DNA from: Parelaphostrongylus tenuis
Taxonomy: Eukaryota > Nematoda > Chromadorea > Rhabditida > Metastrongylidae
Length of the DNA: 64,000 nt
Reading direction: 5' to 3'
NCBI GenBank assembly: GCA_019055375.1
Contig: JAHQIW010000094.1
Coordinates: forward strand, 80,643 to 144,642
Below, one piece after another: positions 34,101 to 43,100 of the stretch (within the stretch, counting starts at the first letter, position 1; each line of letters opens with the position of its first letter). The notes beneath the pieces were generated by a model that was given only the letters and a program-made list of their open reading frames with translations, was not told the origin of the DNA and ran no database searches. Made by a program: the position numbers and the translations under genes.

Positions 34101-37100
34101 TATCGAAAATCTGAGTGCTTTTTTTCGAATGGTTTTTATATTAAGCTGTAAAGGTGAAGTAAATTTTTCGGTACTTATATGTTAGGCGGCGGGAAATATC
34201 TAAGCCAATCTCATTAGCTCTACAGGAACTTTTCACAGGAGTGCTTGCGGTCATTCGGAGGCTTAAATCTTTGCTGCAGCTATGGATTAGTGCTTCCTCA
34301 AAACACCTTTTCATACCGCTGTAGTATTAAGAATAAACTTTTGTTCCTCACTCGCCCTTCGCCTTCATTCTTACCACGAGTGTAATCAGCTAGAAGCACG
34401 AAAAGCATATCAACATGCAGACAGTTTTCTGTAGCACGTTTCTATCTGAAGTTTCTGTCGACATGGCAAAAATGCCCAATTGAATAACAATATTCCAAAC
34501 ACGATAGATCGTTCGCCCTAGCACCGTTCTCCAGCTCCGTGATTTGGCCGGTAAACAAAGTCGCGGAAAAGGTTTATAGCTGAGTAAAATGTGGAGGAAG
34601 CAGCAACGATTTGTTAGTAAGAGCATCTGATGAATATGATGGAGGGAAGCCACAGCGACGATATATTAGTAAGGTATACCACGTAACTCGGCAGTGATCT
34701 ACTACATTTTGTGGTAAAACGACGGCAACTGTTGTTTATTTATTGAAGATTTTTTCACCGCATCAGCAGAAATTTTTGATAAAAACGCATGACGCTGATA
34801 AAACAGAAATTTGTGTACACGATGACAAGTTTTTCGCGCTTCTAGTTGTTTACACTCCTACCAAAGATAAAGGTGAAAGGCGAAAGAAAACTTTTCCTGG
34901 GTGCTACAGCGTTATAAAAAATATTTCAGAAAATTGATAATGTGCAGTTGAAGCCAGAGATTTAAACCTCCGAATGACTGCAAACAATCCTATGAAAAGT
35001 TCCTGTCGAGCGAATGAGATTAGCTCAAACATATGCTACCGCCTAACATATAAGTACCAAATTTTCTTTCACACTCGTGCATCTTTCACTGTACTAAGGA
35101 TTTCATCTAGAATTTCAATATCCATTCGATAGCGGAAATCTTAACAATCTCAGTGATAAGTTTGGCTTTTGAGAAGAGCGTTTTACTGCGTCGTTAGAGC
35201 TAAAAGATTACTGATTTTCACACTCGGCACCGTGTCGATCGCTTAGCACAATTTACATGTGGCCTGCGGTGCACGCCGAGTGTAAAAACTGTTTTTTTAG
35301 CTGTAAGGACGCACTAAGAAGTCTTTCTTAAAAACTGAGCATATCCCTAGAGTTTTCAAGATTTACGCTATCGAATGGATGTGAAAGCATGAGAGAAAAG
35401 CCGTGTCTAGCGGAAAATACTCAGATGTGTAACACAGTTTTATTTTTGTTGCTACAGCTCGCAACGCAAAGAGAATTTTTCGAAAAGAAATCTTGCCATT
35501 GAATTCCTCGAGATTTGAGCTATCGATTGGTTATTAAACGGCAGCGACTTAAGTCATTATTGCAATATACATGTACATGCCGGTGGAATGCATATACGTC
35601 GCATTTGAAATGCATTCTTAATTTTGGTGTTGCAGCGCAATAAAGAGATTTCTTGGAAAACTAAGAGCGCCGCTCAATTTTCCCAGATTTGTGTTATTGG
35701 AGAATTGCTGAATTTCTGGAGGAAAGGCTTTGCTCATTGAAATATGCTTGAGTATTGAGAGCATTTTCTTTTCACTGTTACAGTCCAATATGAAGACCTC
35801 AATAAAATAAACCTTTCAGATTTTCGAGACTTAATCTATAGAATGAAAAATCGTTCTTCTCAATATGGGTGGTGATAGGGGAAGTGCCGTGCCATACGCA
35901 ATAATAAACGTGCTATCTTCCTACACTTACTCGAACTACATTCTAGAAGGTGCTCTTCCGTTATCTGAGCGCCTTCAGGAAAAGATTATTTTGTGCTTGT
36001 TTTTGGCGAATAAATGACTATTCAATAGCTTAAATCAAGAGAATTTGAACGCTATATTCTGCCCTCAGAAAGGCCTTGCTATTGCGTCGAAAGAGCAAAA
36101 CTAATATGCTGTTTCTCATTCAAAAATTTTTCGCTGACCAAAGCTTTCCCTTCAAAGCTTCCATTATCAATCGATAGATCAAACCTCAGGGATTCCAATA
36201 ATCATTTCGTTTTTTTAATAGACCATGCAGTACGCTGTAACAGTCAAATGAAGATTGAGTTTCGCAAAACTGGTCACTTCTATTATCCGCTCCTCACTTC
36301 GATGCCTTAGAAAAAACGTATTTTTTGGTCGTTTTTGATATTCAAATAACCTTTCGGTAGTCCAGATCATAAGTAGTTCAGTAGCGTATTTCATCTTCAG
36401 AAAGGCTTTTTATTGCGCTGAGAGAGCGAAACTATATTTTTTCTCGTCCAAGAATTTTCGCTAACCAGAACCTCCTTTGGAATTTTAGTAACTATTCGAC
36501 AGATGAGATCTTAAAGGCTTCAATGATCTATTTGATTTCAACATCGACCTCGTATCACGCTGTACCAGCCAAAAGAATATTGGGCACCGCAAAACAGGAA
36601 AAAGAGATTTGAATGCGAAACCTAAATTTCTTTTAGTTCATATGAGCACTAAAAAGTTCATTAAAGAAGTCAAAAACAATGTTGTAATTCCTGAGATTTG
36701 ATCTACCGTTTAATAATTGAAACTATAAGAGATGGGCCCAGGCCAGCGAGAAGTCTTTGAATGAGGAACAAATTTTTATTTTTGCACTTTCAGCGCAAAA
36801 TCAAGGCCTTTTTGAAAGAGAAATACACCATTAAGCTTTCTTATTTGAGCCATCGATTGATTATTCAAGCATTGGAAACGATCAGAAAATACGTTTCTCC
36901 CAATGGATCGATGTGAAGAGGAGATGGTTGAAGTGAACCACTTTTCACGAAACACAATATTCTTTGGCTGTTACAGCGCATTGCCATGTCTATTATATAA
37001 ATCAAATAGTCTATTGATTGGTTAATGAAACTTGAAAGAAAAAGCCTTGGTCAGCAAGGAATCTTCTAATGAGAAAGAAAATACTATTTTTGCTTTTTTA

Positions 37101-40100
37101 GCACAATGACAAGACCTTTTCGAAGACGGTATACACCTTTGAAATTCTTTTGATTTGGACTATCGAACAATTATTGGTACTTTGGAAAAGACCAAAAAAA
37201 GCGCTTTTTACAACGAGTTGAAATGGCGATCAGATAACGGAAAATATCTACTAGAATTACCCACACATAGACCTCTATTAAAAATGTTTAGTTGTAGAAG
37301 ATGTGCTTTCGAGATACGTTTTTGCAAGGCAGGTGATGCAGATGCAGAATAGCGGTTGAAAGTTTGTTTATCTTTTATCTACGAGGGCGGGTATTACCGC
37401 TGAAAAATGAAAGATTTCAAGAAAAGTAATATCTCTTTATAACAACCATAATATCAATATTTCAAAGAACCTTTGTAAAAGGTTCACGCGTAATACTCCA
37501 TCCCTTATGTAACGATAAGATGTCTCTGGCATATAAACTTCACCGATAATTACCAATAAACCACCTATGACGTCTAGGAGGCGATATAATAATGTAGGCC
37601 TAAAATGGATTTTGTTTTTTTCTTACAGCATTCTATGATAACCTTCCCAAAAAATTACACTGTAAAATTATTAAGATTCGGGCTATCTAATGACTAATAT
37701 AACTTCAATGAAAAGCCATATCAAAGCCCAGGCCGAGCAAATGAAGAGAATCGAGTGTGAAAAATAATTTTATTTGCTGCTGCAGTCTAACAAAAAGTTT
37801 TTTTTTTGGAACTGAGCAGATCATTGAAATTGCAGAGATTTGTGCTTGCGAATAGTCGCCGAATATCTAAAAAATCTCTATGTAGTGAGAAAGGCCCTCA
37901 AATAATCGCTGGTACACGTCGTCCCTTAGGGATTGATGTTCGTATTTGAGATGGCTGCACACCACGGTGAATGAGAGCTGATAGGATTACATTCGCTTCG
38001 ATAGCCGTCAACACCCTCTCATAGTCGATGAAGATTAAGGCAAGAAGACTATATTGAAACCGGCAAACTCGAGTCACCCGTGACACGATTAGGATATCGC
38101 CCACGCAGTAGTAGAGTTGTCATAATGCTGTTTGCTCCTGATTATGTCTCATTCAAGATCCTCTTTATGCACAGAATGAGGATCTTTATGAACACTCGCA
38201 ACACCTCTCATCTTTTTTGAGGCACTGAACACTGTCCAGAGTGAATGCTTTAAATAATATTCTGTGTCTAAAAATGCCTTTAGCGTCTTTATCACTACCG
38301 AACTGTACGCTTTGCGCAACCCGAATACATAAGCTTTCCTCTCATTTGAAAAAGATGGGTGAACTTTAGGTAATCCTGGCCTGATTCAGAGTTTATCCTC
38401 CTAGAGTTTAATGTAACTCGGGATAGTGAATCTCGATAGTAATCCTCGAACAACTTAGAATGACTAACTGTATTCCATCAGAAATTTAAGGCAAAGGTTT
38501 TCGCCGAGGTTTTTCTTGAGATCACGCTCAAATTCTAATGTGCTTGATAATTATGAGGCGCTCTAAGGGGTTCTTCCTCAGAGGAATTAGCTAAGACGAA
38601 AGGTACCGTGCAACTGATCAGGCTGTACAAGGTCGAAAAATGCGTATTGCGCATCGAACGTGCCAATAAGAACATGCATTGCTCAAAAATAATTATCAGG
38701 CACAAAGGTTTGCAGTTATATATTCACAAAGATAAGTGAATATCAATAAATTTCAGGTAGGACTGCTTGGTTTGGTCTCAAACAGCGCTGCTATGTTAGC
38801 CGTTCGATACAATCCAGCATTGCGAAACTCTTTTGGTCTATTGTGTCTCTCACACAGCATTGCCAGTATGGGCGTTCTGCTCATATTCGTCTTGTGGATT
38901 ACACCGATTACATTGCTGTAAATGCTCTTAGATTTTAATTTTAACATTTTTGAACCAATCAATTGCAATACTCACCATTCAAGACTCCAGCAAGTAATTT
39001 TGTGTTAGAGCTACGATAATTACATTACTTATTGATAGCAATGAGCGTGGTGGGAGATTAAGCGTAATAACTACTAGACCACGATGCAGGAGAATACAAA
39101 ATAGGCAACCTCACAATCGTGCCGTGGTATTCTGCTAAATGATAGAGTTAAAATATCTCTCCTCTATTATTCCTATTATGGGAAATTCTTAGAGTGCCCC
39201 CAGTGCTCAAATGTCGTAGTTGAGCATGAGGATGTACAGATAGCTGTGCTACCCTTCATTGAATGAAGTGTCTTCTAAATGAAACTTGAGCGAAATCCAA
39301 TTCTTCCAAACTAGAAATCTCTAAATCTATAATGAGAATTTTGGTTTTGGGGCAGTGCTAGACCTTAATACATAATTGTATCCCAGCAATTATACGAAAT
39401 TGTTTGAGAGGATGTCGAGCTTTTTGCAAAAATCTGATGAAAGTGTTGACAATGATACGAGTACCGATTGGAAAGAATAGCTTTATTAGGTGATATAATT
39501 GATTTTCGTCATTCCATAATAGCTTCACACATTCGAAAGAATAACGGAAAACGTAATAGCTTTGAGAAGGACTACAAATGCGAATGAATTCCCGGAAATG
39601 AATAGGAACTATGAAAATATGACAAAGAATAACAATTTCATAACATTTAGCGAAGAAGAACTATCAACCGAGCTGACGAGGAACCTGTTAGGCATGGTGG
39701 ATAACGTTCTCTGGTTTGCATGCATCTACTCACACCTCGCTATTTCCTTGAACAGAAGCATCGCTATTGCATTTCCTATGCAAGTTTCCAGCTTACTGAC
39801 CTTGAAAAACACCTCTTTCGTCATGTTGCTCAGCTGGATGTTGGGTATCCTCCATACAATACCAGTTTTCCCGGGTGAGTTTTGCTATTTTAAGGTTAAT
39901 GAGATTGTTGATGTTCGAATATGTCAAAACTTGCAGCGCCTTCAATTGAGAGTGCGCATGTTAATATATATTCACACGTTTAGTCTAGGAAAATAATCCA
40001 TAGAATAAGAGCGCACCTGATGATCAACCAATCGAAAATACTTCATCATTTTGATTCTGCTGAATATACACGAATATTTACTTGAGATATATTTCCAAAA

Positions 40101-43100
40101 GCTAACCAACATTGACTCTTATCCCTCCAGACAATGTGATTTATTTTGTTAACCCCGCATGGAAGAGGTGGTTGGCTAACTCTGGGACACAGCCAACAGC
40201 CATGTGTTTATGAAATGTACCTCTAGAAACTGCAGTGTACATGCTTTTACTTTTGCTACAAAAGTGATGAATTATATTGCCGCATCGAGTGGCAAAGTGT
40301 TCTCCATAAAATTGAATAGACTAATACTACCAGTTTTCTAACAAACTATATCAAATCACTCATTTTTCGAGCCATGAAATGCGGTTGACTCAACTCCCAA
40401 CATAGTCTAGATTGAAACCTGTTCAAATTTTTCAGAAAGTTGGCTCCATATCAAATGTTGGCTCTCTTTCAGGAGGAAGATGCCTCTTCTTTTTCGATGC
40501 GATGGAGTGGAAATGGATGATTTCGAATACGTGTGATCAAGTCATTTTCGTTCACATCAACTTCTACACTACCGTAGCCATTGCGATCCTAATTCTTCTA
40601 CTTGACTGCACTGCGTTGATCTGTGTGCGAGTTAAACGCAAGGTTAGTGGTGAATGAAGAGAACATGAACTTCTTTATTAACTGTTCCTCCGTTGATGCA
40701 CGAGTGACTCAAGCGGACTTCAGTAAATTCTCCAGTTGTCTCTGTCGCGGGAAAGCGGAACAACTAATTCCCTCCCTCACTTGTGCGATACAGTACCTCT
40801 ACCGCCGTCCTATCGATCGCGTGTTCGGAGTTGTGCTTCATTTGTGGCCAGGTGTCTGATACGTACGACATGGCAAAAAGTTAGAGGAGTTGAAAGGTGG
40901 GCACAAGCTCACGTTTCTATGTCCTTATTTATTTTCAGTACATTGACATTGGTGTTAAGAACCCTCATTTCTCTTGCTCACCCTGGAGCTAGATAACACG
41001 TTGACATTCTGATGCAGGCAAAGATACCCGGATTGTTCATTTGACTACGACAGTATCAATCAATACTTTCTTTTGTGATTGGGCCAAAAAGATGCTGTTA
41101 TAAGTACTTTTAATCAATTAATGCTTCGAGACATTCGGCTTCATCAGTGACGGCCTGATTCAAGTCGATTTTCGATAGGTTGAAACGATGTGAGTATTCG
41201 TTGTTGCATTGAGTCGAATGCAATGAAAGGAAGCCACATCGCTCAGATGTCCAGTGCTAAGCCGATTTATACAAGAAGAGTGCTGATTATTGCCGCAAAA
41301 TACGTTCTGATTTTTGGCGATAATACGATCTTCACTAGTCACTATCATTATTAGGTGACACATAGCGTTGGAATACCTTAGAAGCTGGGTTTCTTCAACG
41401 CTGACATCACGTGCTGAACAATGAGTTGAGGCACATCACTCCACCTTTTCAATAGTTTATCGCCTCAGAGTGGTATGAGGTCACTCATTCTCCCGCTTTT
41501 TATCACTTTATTTGATACGTCTTCATAAGTTTCGTTTATTTTTCACTGTGTAGAACCGCTTGTCAGCGGGACTCGAACCCACATCTCATTCTATACGGGA
41601 GCTCTTGCTTTAACCCGCTGCAAGTAGAAAGAGTGGTGGCAAGACGGGCGCTACGCGCAACGCGTAATAGAGCTCGCGCTCCCGGATAGAGTAAGATTCT
41701 GGTTCGAGTTCCGGCTGACGCGAAAGTTTTGCGCATCACTCTAGATCACTGTGTATATCTATGACAGATACCACCGCTAGAAGCGGTTTAAGAAAATTCT
41801 ATTTCATTATCCAAAACCTGTTAACACATTTCACTGTGCTGATCTGTACTTCTGACATTCGATTTTGCTCTTCCGTTATCTTCTTGAACCTTATATAACA
41901 CTGATGATATGTATCTTTTTGCGGGCCTGACGGTAATCTAGCTGTGGTGTTCCATTCGTCGTTCGTTGTTGACTGCCGGAGAGAGTTGAGACGTGAGAAT
42001 AGACCCTACGCGCGCAGCCACAAGTACCCCAACCTCTCGACCATATTACCAACTCTGACAATTTACAGTGTACAAATTAAAGTTTGTGCCACAGCAAAAG
42101 CTAACTATTTGATTAGAAACTCGGCATTTCTACTTTAAGATGTTCAGACAATTGCAAGTAATTCCTAGATACATTCATCGCTTGTTGGCGACCTAATATC
42201 TGCAAATGAAATTTTCGTCCAGTGGAAAGATACAAGTGCATTGAAATTCTACTACAATTTACCAATGGTGTTAAGCTATTAATAGATTCAAATCGTCAAA
42301 ACGCAGGGAATGAAAGTATATCCTATATAAAAATACATCTTAAGAGATTTTAAGTTATAAAGAATTCTGTGTTTTAAACAAAGTGAATTTTCATAATTTC
42401 GCCGGCATTCACTCAAATGCCGCTCAGCGAAAAAGACATCAAATGGAAGTGCGTTTCTTCAAACAGGTAAGGCTCTTTGGAAACTAACTAGTTACTTAAA
42501 TTCTCGCGAGGTTTCTAGAGAGTTCCTCTATATCCATTGCAGACAGTGTGCCAAAATGCGCTGTTTATCTGTCCGCTGATCGTTTTTCAATGTATTAATC
42601 CGTTATTCGAGAACAAATGGGCCTCATTTTTTTCTTCTACATTCCTGAGGGAATTATGTCATGCACTAGATGGGTGAGTGCAATATTAGTCCACTTCTCA
42701 ACCATTTTGTGACTAATTAATTTTATGAAGTTTGTCATAATTTTAATTGGGAGCCTACTAGAAAATAGATCAATAGTGTTAAAGCACAAAAAGTCGGAGA
42801 AGATAATTGAAATCGTAATAAATTCCACTGGCTGTTTTTCGCTTTTGGAGCAAATGTCGTGATTACATCGTTTGTTTTGAGCTTTTTTTCGAAGACCTTT
42901 CTCAAATTTTAATATATCTCATAATTATCACTTGAGCCAACTTATAATGTGGTGTTATTGGGCTCTTGTACGGCCCGATACACGTGTTGCGGCCTTGAGC
43001 ACCTTCGTCAATCGAGCAGGCTTTTCGTCTTTAGTCAGTCCTCTCGGGAATCCTCACATACCTTTAAAAAGAGCAAGCTACGGCGAACGACTTACACAGT

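Noticed and set aside
38603..38665. Hammerhead upstream of receptor copy 2 exon 2
   Set aside because: Core reads CTGATCA and CGAAAA and the stems do not pair; listed only as a relic.
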